This document shows positions 49,544-58,225 of a stretch of 64,000 nucleotides of DNA, in pieces. The notes beneath the pieces are model-generated. The model was not told the DNA's origin, did no database searches, and worked only from the letters and a program-made list of their open reading frames with translations. Source of the stretch: Desulfoplanes formicivorans (lineage in GTDB: Bacteria > Desulfobacterota > Desulfovibrionia > Desulfovibrionales > Desulfomicrobiaceae); contig NZ_BDFE01000015.1 in assembly GCF_001748225.1 (NCBI RefSeq), positions 487,437-551,436 of the forward strand, read 5' to 3'. The translations under genes were made by a program, and so were the position numbers. Every line of letters starts with the position of its first letter. Positions within the stretch are counted from its first letter, which is position 1.

Positions 49544-50608
49544 TTAGACTTGGTTGAAAAAGGTATCCCGCTGGATGGGGGTAAATCCTGCTGCGGCAAT
49601 GTACTGGCAGAGCTGGTCCTGACCCAACCCCTTGGGAGATGCCGAGCCGGCAGCATGACCTATTTTTTCTTCGACAATGGTCCCGTCGAAATCATCAGCT
49701 CCGGCCCACAGGCCCATCTGGGCGGCTTTGACCCCGGCATAGGCCCAGTAGGCCTTGATGTGGGGGATATTGTCCAGGTAGATGCGTGAGATGGCGATGG
49801 TGCGCAAAAAGTCTTCCCCGTCAGGTCCACTGGCCTCCAAGGCATTGTTGTCCGGCTGGTAGGGCAGGGGGATGAAGCAGAGGAAACCACCCGTGGAATC
49901 CTGCAGTTTTCTGAGGGCATGGAGGTGGTCGATGCGATTTTCCCAGGTTTCCACATGGCCGAAAAGCATGGTGCAGTTGGAATAGATGCCAAGGGAATGG
50001 GCTGTGCGGTGGATGTCCAGCCACTGGGTTCCGGGAATTTTTTCCGGGCAGATCTTTTGACGCAGATTCGTGTCAAATACCTCGGCTCCGCCTCCGGTCA
50101 TGCACTTCAGTCCTGCTTCCTGCAGATCCGAAAGTACCTGTTGCACGGATTTATTGTATTCTTTGGCCAGAAAGGCGATTTCCACGGCAGTGAACGCCTT
50201 GATGGTGGCCTCGGGTCGGACTTCGCGGACCGTTTGGAGCATGGACAGAAAATAGTCGTAGGTCAGGGCCGGGTTGAGTCCTCCCACAATATGTATTTCC
50301 CGGATGGGTTCCTTGATACGTGCCATGAGCCGGTCACGGATCTCTTCCCGTGAGTAGACATACCCTCCGGGTTGCCCTTCCCGTTTGCTGTAGGCGCAAA
50401 AGGTGCAGGCGTTCTGGCAGACATTGGTGTAATTGAGATGCTGGTTGTAGACGTAATAGGCCTTGTTGCCATGGAGGGCCTGTCTGCGCATGTGCCCCAG
50501 CTGACCCAGGTCGTGGATGGATGCGGTGCGAGCCAGATGGAGGGCATCTTCCTGGTTGAGACGTCCTCCTTCCTGCACGTGTCGGATGATGATTGTGAGT
50601 TTATTCAT
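49544..50608 (-). CDS. mqnE: Aminofutalosine synthase MqnE
   Basis: Radical SAM enzyme of the futalosine route to menaquinone. From the ATG at 50608 there are 354 residues with the cluster motif NVCQNACTFCAYSKREGQ and the later IHIVGGLNPALTYDYF. The C-terminal DGTIVEEKIGHAAGS and RDTFF ending favour MqnE over MqnC, which has a different ending; the two are close relatives, so this is likely rather than certain. The start overlaps the sppA stop by 8 bp. 49444-49543 lies between it and the small membrane gene. Confidence 0.9.
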   Translation of the reverse strand: MNKLTIIIRHVQEGGRLNQEDALHLARTASIHDLGQLGHMRRQALHGNKAYYVYNQHLNYTNVCQNACTFCAYSKREGQPGGYVYSREEIRDRLMARIKEPIREIHIVGGLNPALTYDYFLSMLQTVREVRPEATIKAFTAVEIAFLAKEYNKSVQQVLSDLQEAGLKCMTGGGAEVFDTNLRQKICPEKIPGTQWLDIHRTAHSLGIYSNCTMLFGHVETWENRIDHLHALRKLQDSTGGFLCFIPLPYQPDNNALEASGPDGEDFLRTIAISRIYLDNIPHIKAYWAYAGVKAAQMGLWAGADDFDGTIVEEKIGHAAGSASPKGLGQDQLCQYIAAAGFTPIQRDTFFNQV

Positions 50609-51506
50609 AGCTGAGTACCCATTGCGGGCCAAAAGGGATCGCGTTTTCCGGGATGATGTTGAGTGAGGTCAGGATACGGGAAAGCAGTGGTTTTTTGACC
50701 GGGGGACCTTCAAGGAGCACGGTTTCTTTGGTAATGCCCAGTCCTTTCTTGAGACCGCGTACCGCATCTTCGAATCCGCCCATTTTGTCAACCAGGCCAG
50801 CTGCAAGGGCCTGCCTGCCGGTCATGGCCCTTCCGTCGGCCAACGGCCTGATGGTTGCGGGATCCATGTGCCGGGACGCGGCAATATCGGCAATGAACTG
50901 TCCGTGAAGATCATTGGCCAGCTCCTGGAAATACTGCTTTTCTTCCGGAGTCATGGGCCTGAACATGGTTCCGGCGTTTTTCAGGCTTCCACTGGTTATT
51001 GTCTGTTCCCTGATGCCCAGTTTCTGCATCATTTCACCGATATCCGTGAGTTTGACCTTCACGCCGATGCTGGCGGTCAGGGTGCCCGGATTGGCCCAGA
51101 TTTCCGAAGCCCCGGCAGCCACATAGTACCCTCCTGAGGCGGCCACCGCTCCCATGGAGGCTATGGTTGGCTTGTCCTTGGCAAGGCGCCTGACGGCCTG
51201 AAAAATTTCCTGTGACGGTCCGACCACGCCGCCGGGCGAATTGACCCGGATGATGACCCCCTTGACCGAGTCGTCCCGGTGCAGTTTGTCGATCCAGGCC
51301 GTAATGGCCCGGGAGGAGGCAATCACTCCGGACACATTGACCACGCCGATCTTGTCCCCTCTGCTCAGCCAGCCAGGGCGTTCGTTGGGAAAAAAGAGGG
51401 AGGCGAACAGGTACATGCTGCCCGTCAGCAGGATAACGGCCAGGAAGATGAGCAGAAAACCGAATACCAGGGGATGGCGGGCACTGAATTTCATGGATGG
51501 TTGCAT
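50601..51506 (-). CDS. sppA: Signal peptide peptidase SppA (short form)
   Basis: Membrane serine protease that degrades cleaved signal peptides. 301 residues, so the short form with one protease domain. Membrane helix ~14-36; catalytic Ser in GAVAASGGYYVA; catalytic Lys in TSGSLKNAG; VNSPGGVV substrate-binding strand. ATG at 51506 follows GAGG. Its stop overlaps mqnE. Confidence 0.94.
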   Translation of the reverse strand: MQPSMKFSARHPLVFGFLLIFLAVILLTGSMYLFASLFFPNERPGWLSRGDKIGVVNVSGVIASSRAITAWIDKLHRDDSVKGVIIRVNSPGGVVGPSQEIFQAVRRLAKDKPTIASMGAVAASGGYYVAAGASEIWANPGTLTASIGVKVKLTDIGEMMQKLGIREQTITSGSLKNAGTMFRPMTPEEKQYFQELANDLHGQFIADIAASRHMDPATIRPLADGRAMTGRQALAAGLVDKMGGFEDAVRGLKKGLGITKETVLLEGPPVKKPLLSRILTSLNIIPENAIPFGPQWVLSYE

Positions 51507-51599
51507 GAAAACCTCGCAAGATGGGCGTTGATGGCAGGGTGCTGGTTGGGAGAAACCCTATGCATAGGCAAGATGGTCTGGTTTGTCACTTTCCGAAGA

Positions 51600-52910
51600 C
51601 TACTCGACCAGGCCGACCAGATCGTAGGTCTTGGTTTCGTGGATGCGTGCCTGGACAAGTTTTCCCGGTTCAACCCCGGGGCCGCTGACATAGGTGACCC
51701 CGTCCACTTCCGGCGCCTGGAACCAGGTCCGTCCCGTAAAGAGTCCTTCCCATTCCGGACAGGGTTCGTCCACAAGCACCGGCTGGAGGGTATCGGCATA
51801 CGCGCACAGGTTTTCCCTGCTGATTTCGGCCTGGATTTCCATAAGACGTGTTTTGCGGTCTTCCTTGACCGTTTGGTCCACCTGTCCTTTCATGGCCGCT
51901 GCCGGAGTCCCTTCTTCGGGAAAGAAGGTGAATACTCCCATGTGGGTGAAGCGGATGGCCTGGACCGTTTGCACGAGATGTTGGAAATGGGCGTTTGTTT
52001 CCCCGGGATACCCCACGATCATGGTGGTGCGAATGGCTGCATCGGGCATGTGGGTTCTGATTCGGGAGACGATTTCCAGGGGGTCATGCATGAACGGGCG
52101 TCCCATGGTCCTGAGAATGTCCGGATGCGAGTGCTGGAAGGGGATGTCCAGATAGGGAACAAGAGGTTTGCCGCACGAGGCCAGAAATGCAAGACGTTCA
52201 TTAGTCAGACCGGCCGGGTAGAGGTACATGAGCCGGAGCCACTCGAGCCCGTCCAGGGGCAGTACGCGCTCAAGCAGGGTTTCCAGTCCGTGTTGCATGC
52301 CCAGATCCTTCCCGTAGGCGGTCACGTCCTGGGCAATGACCACCAGTTCTTTGACCCCTTGGGACAGAAGGTGTTTGGCCTGGTTCACGATGGTGTCCAC
52401 GGGCTGGCTGCGCAGCGGCCCCCGCAGGGAAGGAATGGTGCAGAACCGGCATGCGTTGTCACAGCCTTCGCTGATTTTCAGATACCCGTATCCCGGTGAC
52501 GTGGACAAGGCCCGGCTTCTCTCGTTGGGTATGTTCCGGTGCAGAGCCTGCTTGAGGAGGGCTGGAAGCTCCTTTTGTTGGGGAATGGTCACAAACAGGT
52601 CAACCTCCGGAAGTTCCTGACGCAGTTCCTGCTCGTAGCGCATGACCAGACAGCCGGTGACAACAAGGAGGGGTTTGGGATTGAGGTCTGCAATGGCGTC
52701 GGCCGTTTCCAGAATGGTCTGAACGGACTCCTGTACGGCGGGCTCGATAAATCCGCAGGTGTTGACGAGGACGACATCGGCCTGTTCGGGAGTGTCTACG
52801 GCCTGGATGGACGAAAGCATGGTGCCGAGCATGACTTCGGTATCGACCCTGTTTTTGGGACAACCGAGGCTTATGGTATGGATACGAAGCGTGTTCGATA
52901 AAGTGGTCAT
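51600..52910 (-). CDS. rimO: Ribosomal protein S12 methylthiotransferase RimO
   Basis: Radical SAM methylthiotransferase that modifies an Asp of ribosomal protein S12. From the ATG at 52910 there are 436 residues: N-terminal MTTase domain starting ISLGCPKNRVDTE, which points to RimO rather than MiaB, second-cluster cysteines, radical SAM motif CDNACRFCTIPSLRG and a C-terminal TRAM domain. Upstream open frame to 53000 has no ribosome site. Precedes sppA by 93 bp. Confidence 0.95.
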   Translation of the reverse strand: MTTLSNTLRIHTISLGCPKNRVDTEVMLGTMLSSIQAVDTPEQADVVLVNTCGFIEPAVQESVQTILETADAIADLNPKPLLVVTGCLVMRYEQELRQELPEVDLFVTIPQQKELPALLKQALHRNIPNERSRALSTSPGYGYLKISEGCDNACRFCTIPSLRGPLRSQPVDTIVNQAKHLLSQGVKELVVIAQDVTAYGKDLGMQHGLETLLERVLPLDGLEWLRLMYLYPAGLTNERLAFLASCGKPLVPYLDIPFQHSHPDILRTMGRPFMHDPLEIVSRIRTHMPDAAIRTTMIVGYPGETNAHFQHLVQTVQAIRFTHMGVFTFFPEEGTPAAAMKGQVDQTVKEDRKTRLMEIQAEISRENLCAYADTLQPVLVDEPCPEWEGLFTGRTWFQAPEVDGVTYVSGPGVEPGKLVQARIHETKTYDLVGLVE

Positions 52911-53075
52911 GGTGATCGTGGGTTGGAAGGTATGCGCGCACCAGGGTGATGGTCGCGTATGGTAACAGACAGCGTCCGTGAGGGTGTAGCCCTGTGCCAT
53001 CGGACGGTTGTGGCCTCATTTCAAAGAGAGCCGGTATTGCGCCATGCGCTGCATGGTCCGCATATTGACCGGTTC

Positions 53076-54122
53076 CTATTGCAGGGTGAAGAACGGGTTA
53101 GGGGTGTATTGGACCATTGTTCTGGTGATGCCCGCCCGGGCGAGTCGGGTCTCATTTCCCTTGCGGTATCCCCAGAGTTCTCCACTGTACCTAGTGGGTA
53201 CCTTCAGAGAGCGGGGCGGATGTCCCAACCTGTGTACCTGTTCTTCAATGATTTCCGCAAGGGCTCTGGATCGGACCATGTTGCCCAGACTGGGGTGCCA
53301 GGGACCGGCCAGGACATTGTCCAAAAGCAGGGGCTCGGGGGTCAGTCCTATGCGGATGACAGCAATGCCATGGGACCAGAGTTGTCTGATGGCCCAGGCA
53401 AGCTGGAAAAGGGTTTCTTCCATGTCCAGGGGAATGTATGTGCCCTGGCGAAACCAGCTCGCCAGAACGGTTCCTTCAAGTACCAGGCAGGGATAAAGGC
53501 GGATGATCTGCGGGCGGATGGTGCAGCATGTGCGTATGTCCTCCTGCCAGGTCTGCCAGTTGTGTCCCGGCAGGCCGGGAAGCATTTGCAGGCCGAGTTC
53601 GAGCCCAGCCTCCTGGATCATGGTACATGCCGCAAGGGCTGTCTTTTGGTCGCAGTGCCGCAGGGCCCGGTCAAGGATATCCTGGTCAAAGCTCTGAATG
53701 CCCAGTTCGACCATGTCCAGACCTGCCCGGGCCAATATCTGCAGCATGTCCGGCGTAATGGCATCGGGGCGGGTTGAGCACCTGATGTGGGAGATGACCC
53801 CCTGTTTCTTGTAGGTCAATCCCACGTCAAGGAACCTGAGCATCCATTCCCGGGGTATGGCCGTGAAGGTTCCTCCGAAAAAGCCCAGACCAATGGGGGG
53901 CAAATGGCGCTTTTTGCGCGCTTCCAGATCATCTGCAAGGTTCTTGAGGCGCGCGGACAGGGATTGGCTCGGCTGACCGGTTTGCAGGTTCTGGGAGCAA
54001 TAGATGCATCTTCCCGGGCATCCCTGAAAAGGCAGGAATACGGGAAAGGTTGGGGGATGCTTGCGGGAAGGTTCTGGATGGTTGAATGATATCATATGGT
54101 TATAAGTTGGCCTGCCCTGCAT
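53076..54122 (-). CDS. Radical SAM protein (Elp3/HemN-like)
   Basis: A 348-residue radical SAM protein with cluster motif GCPGRCIYCSQ (~34-45), FFGGTFTAI, and MLPGLPGH, an arrangement shared by Elp3-like and HemN-like enzymes. The substrate cannot be assigned. Two starts are possible: ATG at 54122 or ATG at 54095. Its promoter region is shared divergently with ihfA (54123-54363). Confidence 0.85.
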   Translation of the reverse strand: MQGRPTYNHMISFNHPEPSRKHPPTFPVFLPFQGCPGRCIYCSQNLQTGQPSQSLSARLKNLADDLEARKKRHLPPIGLGFFGGTFTAIPREWMLRFLDVGLTYKKQGVISHIRCSTRPDAITPDMLQILARAGLDMVELGIQSFDQDILDRALRHCDQKTALAACTMIQEAGLELGLQMLPGLPGHNWQTWQEDIRTCCTIRPQIIRLYPCLVLEGTVLASWFRQGTYIPLDMEETLFQLAWAIRQLWSHGIAVIRIGLTPEPLLLDNVLAGPWHPSLGNMVRSRALAEIIEEQVHRLGHPPRSLKVPTRYSGELWGYRKGNETRLARAGITRTMVQYTPNPFFTLQ

Positions 54123-54237
54123 GGTGCCCTTGGCTCCGAAAGCCAGGGCGGATTTTTGGCCGTTTTTCCATGTCCGGGAACAAAGATACGCCTTTTGTCA
54201 TCATAGTGGTTTAACTGCTTATTTCTCTTGAAAAACC

Positions 54238-54266
54238 TTGTCGATTTGTGTAAAGATGCCTATAAG
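54238..54266 (+). promoter_or_regulatory. Putative ihfA promoter
   Basis: TTGTCG (54238-54243) and TATAAG (54261-54266) are 17 bp apart, about 100 bp upstream of the start codon. Matches are four of six and five of six bases. A second candidate, TTGAAA with TAAAGA, was weaker. Confidence 0.4.
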
Positions 54267-54363
54267 CATGTCTTGCCACTTATTCAAAACGCATGAACGA
54301 ACACGATCAATCAACCATCCTTTGGAGCCTTTGCCAACGATTTAACCCTGTCAGGAGAAAGCG

Positions 54364-54660
54364 ATGAGTTCGAGAACATTGACCAAAGCCGATATTGTCA
54401 ACGCTATTTACGAGAAGACCAACCGCAACAGGGCTGAAGTGAAGAATCAGGTGGAAAGCCTGCTTTCCATTATGAAACGGGCCATCAAAAAGGATTACGC
54501 CCTGTTGAGCAGTGGATTCGGTAAGTTTGAGGCTTATGAGAAAAACGCGCGCAAGGGAAGAAATCCCCAGACGGGCGAAAGCATTATCCTGCCGCCCCGC
54601 AAGGTGGTCGTGTTTCGCATTTCCAGAAAGTTCAGGGCAGAACTCAATCCGCAAGAATAA
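54364..54660 (+). CDS. ihfA: Integration host factor alpha-like protein
   Basis: HU/IHF-family DNA-bending protein of 98 residues. The signature GFGKFEAYEKNARKGRNPQTGE lies at ~48-69 and includes the beta-arm proline that intercalates in DNA. The longer N-terminus and sequence resemble IHF alpha more than HU. AGGAGAAAG site upstream. Its last 17 bases overlap the end of the convergent rlpA. Confidence 0.88.
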   Translation: MSSRTLTKADIVNAIYEKTNRNRAEVKNQVESLLSIMKRAIKKDYALLSSGFGKFEAYEKNARKGRNPQTGESIILPPRKVVVFRISRKFRAELNPQE

Positions 54661-55387
54661 AGCTTGAAGGGGATTGTACCGCAAGTCGCTTCAAAGCGCT
54701 TTGGGCGTCGGCCATGGTCGCGAAGCTCCCTGCATGGACTTGCCAGAATGTTTGTCCGTTCAGGTTGATGGGGTGGATGCGGCTTTGGGCGTACCCCTGT
54801 TGCTGCATCTTGCTGCACACCTTCAGGGCGTTGTCCTTGATGGTGAATGAGCCCACCTGCACGTAGAAAGGGCCGGTTAGCCACGTTGTCCGGGTCCCTT
54901 CAGCCTGGATGCGGACCCGGGCGGTTCCCGGTCCCACAATACCCAGATCCTTGGCCGCCTGAAAAGAGAGGTCAAGGATTCTGTTTTTGACAAACGGCCC
55001 CCGGTCATTGACGCGAACCCGGGTTGTTTTGCCGTTGTCCAGATTGGTCACTGTGAGCCATGTCTGCATGGGGAGGACCCTGTGGGCGGCCGTGCGCTGA
55101 TGCATGTCGTAGACTTCGCCGCTTGCGGTCAATCGGCCATGAAATTTGCTGCCGTACCAGGAGGCAATGCCTGTTTCCGTGTAGTTGGTTGCCGAAGGCA
55201 GGGGGGTATAGGTCTGCCCCATGACCGTATAGGTTTTTTGCGTGGCCTTGTGCTTCGGAGGAGTTGACGTCCTGGGGGGCGCAGGCCGGCCATGGTCGAC
55301 GGCGATTTTTTGGCCGCAGCCCGTACCCACAAGCAGACATGCCATGATGGTGATCAACAGGGCCGGCCACGATGTTTGCTGATTCAT
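54644..55387 (-). CDS. rlpA: RlpA-like lytic transglycosylase with SPOR domain
   Basis: Outer-membrane lipoprotein that cuts denuded glycan strands at the septum. From the ATG at 55387 (AAGGA upstream) there are ~247 residues: signal peptide with a lipobox-like Cys24, a double-psi beta-barrel (TGIASWYGSKFHGRLTASGE, and VNDRGPF with the catalytic Asp) and a C-terminal SPOR domain (FYVQVGSFT, WQVHAGSFATMADAQSALKR) that binds septal peptidoglycan. The divergent amidase works on the same substrate. Confidence 0.93.
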   Translation of the reverse strand: MNQQTSWPALLITIMACLLVGTGCGQKIAVDHGRPAPPRTSTPPKHKATQKTYTVMGQTYTPLPSATNYTETGIASWYGSKFHGRLTASGEVYDMHQRTAAHRVLPMQTWLTVTNLDNGKTTRVRVNDRGPFVKNRILDLSFQAAKDLGIVGPGTARVRIQAEGTRTTWLTGPFYVQVGSFTIKDNALKVCSKMQQQGYAQSRIHPINLNGQTFWQVHAGSFATMADAQSALKRLAVQSPSSFILAD

Positions 55388-55495
55388 GTTTGTTCCTTTG
55401 TGCCGAGGAAATGGATTTGCAAGACCATCTTGAATGCCGGTCATGCCTTGGGGTAAACCTTTGACAGCATCCCGACATCGCTCTACCAAGGTTCC

Positions 55496-57295
55496 ATGCC
55501 GCAACATACCCGTATACTTTCCTGTATGCTTCTGGTCTGTCTGTTCTTCCTCATAGGGGGAACGGACTCTGCCTTTTCCGCATATCCTTCCCAGGAATTC
55601 AAGCAGGGATGGAGGGATTTTCACCGCCTGCTCGATAATCCGCGTAAGGCGAAGTATCGTTCCCACTGGTATGCGGTCAAGGACCATTTCCAGCGCGCCT
55701 ACACCCAGTCTCCCAAGGGCTCCTACGCGCCCAAATCCCTGTTCTATCTTGGTCGTGTCTATGACGAGATGTCCAAGATCTCCATGCTCAAGTCCGACGC
55801 CCTCAAGGCTGTGGATTATTACACCCGGGTGGTTCTCCGGTTTCCTGATCATTCCTGGGCTGACGACGCGTTGTTCCGCAGGGCCCAGGTGGAAATGAAC
55901 CAGCTCAAAGACAAGGATCAGGCCTACCTGTCATTGCTTTCGATCGTCCACAAGTATCCCAAAGGGGATATGGCTCCCAAGGCCAAAAAGATGCTCGAAA
56001 AGCTGGACAAAACGAATCGGAAGACGGTTCGTGCCTCCTCGTCCAAATCCGCGTCCAAGTCCGCATTGTCATCGGCTCCATCGACTTCCAGAACTCCGGC
56101 CAAGAAGACCGTTTCCCGGAGTTCGCATGCATCGCCCAAGCCTGGTACCCAAACGGCGGCTCATCTGGTCAGGGTCAGGCATTGGTCAAGTAAGGATTAT
56201 ACCCGGGTTGTTCTGGATCTTGATGAACAGACCGGGTTTTACAACCACCTGCTCAAACCTGATTCTTCCCTGAAAACACCGCACCGCCTTTTTGTTGATC
56301 TGAAAAACACGGGCGTAGGTAGGGAGATTGCAACCGAGCAGCATGTTGCCGACGGCATCTTGCGCTCCATTCGGGTGGGAAGGCATTCCAAAGAGGATGC
56401 CCGCGTCGTCCTGGACATTGATTCCATCGATAATTTCAGGGTTTTTTCCCTGTCCAATCCTTTTCGGGTGGTTATTGACGTCTATGGGGACAAGACTGGC
56501 GGGACAAAGCCTTCCCCTGCAGACACCCGCAGCGCGTCCACGAGTAACACGACCATTGTCTCCCAAAATGCCCAGAGCAAAAGTGTGGCCCGCAGTCTGG
56601 TGGAACAACTGGGATTGAAGATCAAAACGATCATGGTTGATCCCGGTCATGGAGGCAAGGACCCTGGTGCCGTGGCCAACAAGATCCGGGAGAAGGACAT
56701 CAATTTGAAGATGGCCAAGATCCTTGGAAAGAAGCTGGAGAAAAAGGGGTTCAAGGTCTTGTACACCCGAACCACGGATGTGTTTGTGCCTCTTGAGGAA
56801 CGTACGGCCATGGCCAATGCCAGAGACGCCGACCTATTCATCTCCGTGCACTGCAATGCCTGCCCGGACAAGCGGGCTCACGGGTTGGAACTCTACTATC
56901 TCAACCTGGCCAAGTCACGGGATGCTGTTCGCGTAGCTGCGCGTGAAAATGCCGTCTCGGTGAAGAAAATCAGTGATCTTCAGGTCATCCTCACCGACCT
57001 GATGCTCAATTCCAAGATCACCGAGTCCAGAGATCTGGCCAAGGATATCCATACCAAGTCGTTGAACAAGGTCCGGACCAAGTACAAAGTCAATGATCAC
57101 GGGGTCAAGGGCGCTCCCTTTTATGTGCTCATGGGCTCCAAAATGCCTGCTGTCCTGGCCGAACTGGGGTATATCACCAATGCGGCGGAGGCCAAGCGTC
57201 TGCGCTCCACGGCCTATCTGGACCGGCTCGCCGAGGGGATGGTCCAGGGGGTTCTGGCGTACCAACGTCGGATCGAAGGCCTTGCCGGTCTGTGA
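55496..57295 (+). CDS. N-acetylmuramoyl-L-alanine amidase with TPR and AMIN domains
   Basis: Periplasmic zinc amidase that splits the lactyl-amide bond of peptidoglycan. The 599 residues have a signal peptide (~1-27), a TPR/Tol-Pal-like helical region (~40-165), a Ser/Lys/Pro-rich linker (~170-220), an AMIN targeting domain (~225-330) and an Amidase_3 catalytic domain (~380-595). Zinc ligands sit in VDPGHGGKDPG, REKDIN and ISVHCNA, and the catalytic Glu in LAELGYITN. AmiC-like, but the N-terminal TPR block is not part of the classical AmiC. AAGG lies upstream of the ATG. Confidence 0.92.
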   Translation: MPQHTRILSCMLLVCLFFLIGGTDSAFSAYPSQEFKQGWRDFHRLLDNPRKAKYRSHWYAVKDHFQRAYTQSPKGSYAPKSLFYLGRVYDEMSKISMLKSDALKAVDYYTRVVLRFPDHSWADDALFRRAQVEMNQLKDKDQAYLSLLSIVHKYPKGDMAPKAKKMLEKLDKTNRKTVRASSSKSASKSALSSAPSTSRTPAKKTVSRSSHASPKPGTQTAAHLVRVRHWSSKDYTRVVLDLDEQTGFYNHLLKPDSSLKTPHRLFVDLKNTGVGREIATEQHVADGILRSIRVGRHSKEDARVVLDIDSIDNFRVFSLSNPFRVVIDVYGDKTGGTKPSPADTRSASTSNTTIVSQNAQSKSVARSLVEQLGLKIKTIMVDPGHGGKDPGAVANKIREKDINLKMAKILGKKLEKKGFKVLYTRTTDVFVPLEERTAMANARDADLFISVHCNACPDKRAHGLELYYLNLAKSRDAVRVAARENAVSVKKISDLQVILTDLMLNSKITESRDLAKDIHTKSLNKVRTKYKVNDHGVKGAPFYVLMGSKMPAVLAELGYITNAAEAKRLRSTAYLDRLAEGMVQGVLAYQRRIEGLAGL

Positions 57296-57367
57296 TGGTT
57301 TGGGTGCCGAAGCATGCTGTGAGCGGATACGGCCGCATAATGAAAATGAAGTACACGGGAGAAGGAC

Positions 57368-58054
57368 ATGATTGTACCTGTTGGTACATTGGTGAATGCT
57401 TCGGCCATAGCCTTGGGTAGCGTGGTGGGACTGGTCCTCCGGGGGCGTTTCCCCGAGCGCATCAGGATTGTTTCCTTCCAGGGGGTGGGCTTGTGTGTCC
57501 TGGTCATTGGCATGCAAATGGCCTTTGACATGAAGAATGCCCTGATGGTGATCATTGCCGTGCTTTTGGGCGGGATCCTTGGGGAACTGCTTCGGCTGGA
57601 AGAATTGTTCGAGCGGCTGGCCCTTTGTCTTAAGGGGATGATTCGGTCCAAGAACCCCCTGTTCACGGACGGATTCATTTCGGCTTCCCTGATTTTTTGT
57701 ATCGGAGCCATGGCTATTGTGGGTTCGTTTGACGAGGGTATCCGTGGAGATCATTCAGTGCTGTTTACCAAGTCTGTTCTCGATGGGTTCACCTCGGTGG
57801 TCCTGGCCACAACCTACGGTGTTGGCGTGCTTTTTTCCGCAGTGTCCGTTTTGCTGTATCAAGGGGTACTGACGCTGTTTGCCACCTCGTGCCAATCCCT
57901 GTTTTCCCCGGATATTATTGCCCAACTCACGGCAACAGGCGGGGTCCTCATCTTAGGTATCGGAATCAACATACTGGAAATCAAGCAAATTCGCATTTCC
58001 AGCATGTTGCCCTCTCTGTTCATTATCGTCCTTTTATCCATGTGGTCCGTGTAA
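57368..58054 (+). CDS. DUF554 membrane protein
   Basis: A 228-residue membrane protein with about seven helices and the DUF554 pattern: GTLVNASAIALGSVVGLVLRG at the N-terminus and ISASLIFCIGAMAIVGSFDEGI in the middle. Its function is unknown; related proteins are annotated as possible transporters. ATG follows GGGAGAAGGAC. The 171-bp gap to the next gene holds only a weak imperfect hairpin. Confidence 0.9.
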   Translation: MIVPVGTLVNASAIALGSVVGLVLRGRFPERIRIVSFQGVGLCVLVIGMQMAFDMKNALMVIIAVLLGGILGELLRLEELFERLALCLKGMIRSKNPLFTDGFISASLIFCIGAMAIVGSFDEGIRGDHSVLFTKSVLDGFTSVVLATTYGVGVLFSAVSVLLYQGVLTLFATSCQSLFSPDIIAQLTATGGVLILGIGINILEIKQIRISSMLPSLFIIVLLSMWSV

Positions 58055-58225
58055 CCCGTTTAGCAGGTTGTGAGTAGTAATCCATCGGCTTACACCTTCG
58101 GGAGCAGTAAGGCTTGTCCTTTCTGCGCGCGTGTACCTATCCGGTCAACATCAACGATTGAATGTTCGTCATTCATCGGTGTTGAATGGTAACGTATTCT
58201 TGCGGGTAGTTGTTGTGAGCATGCA

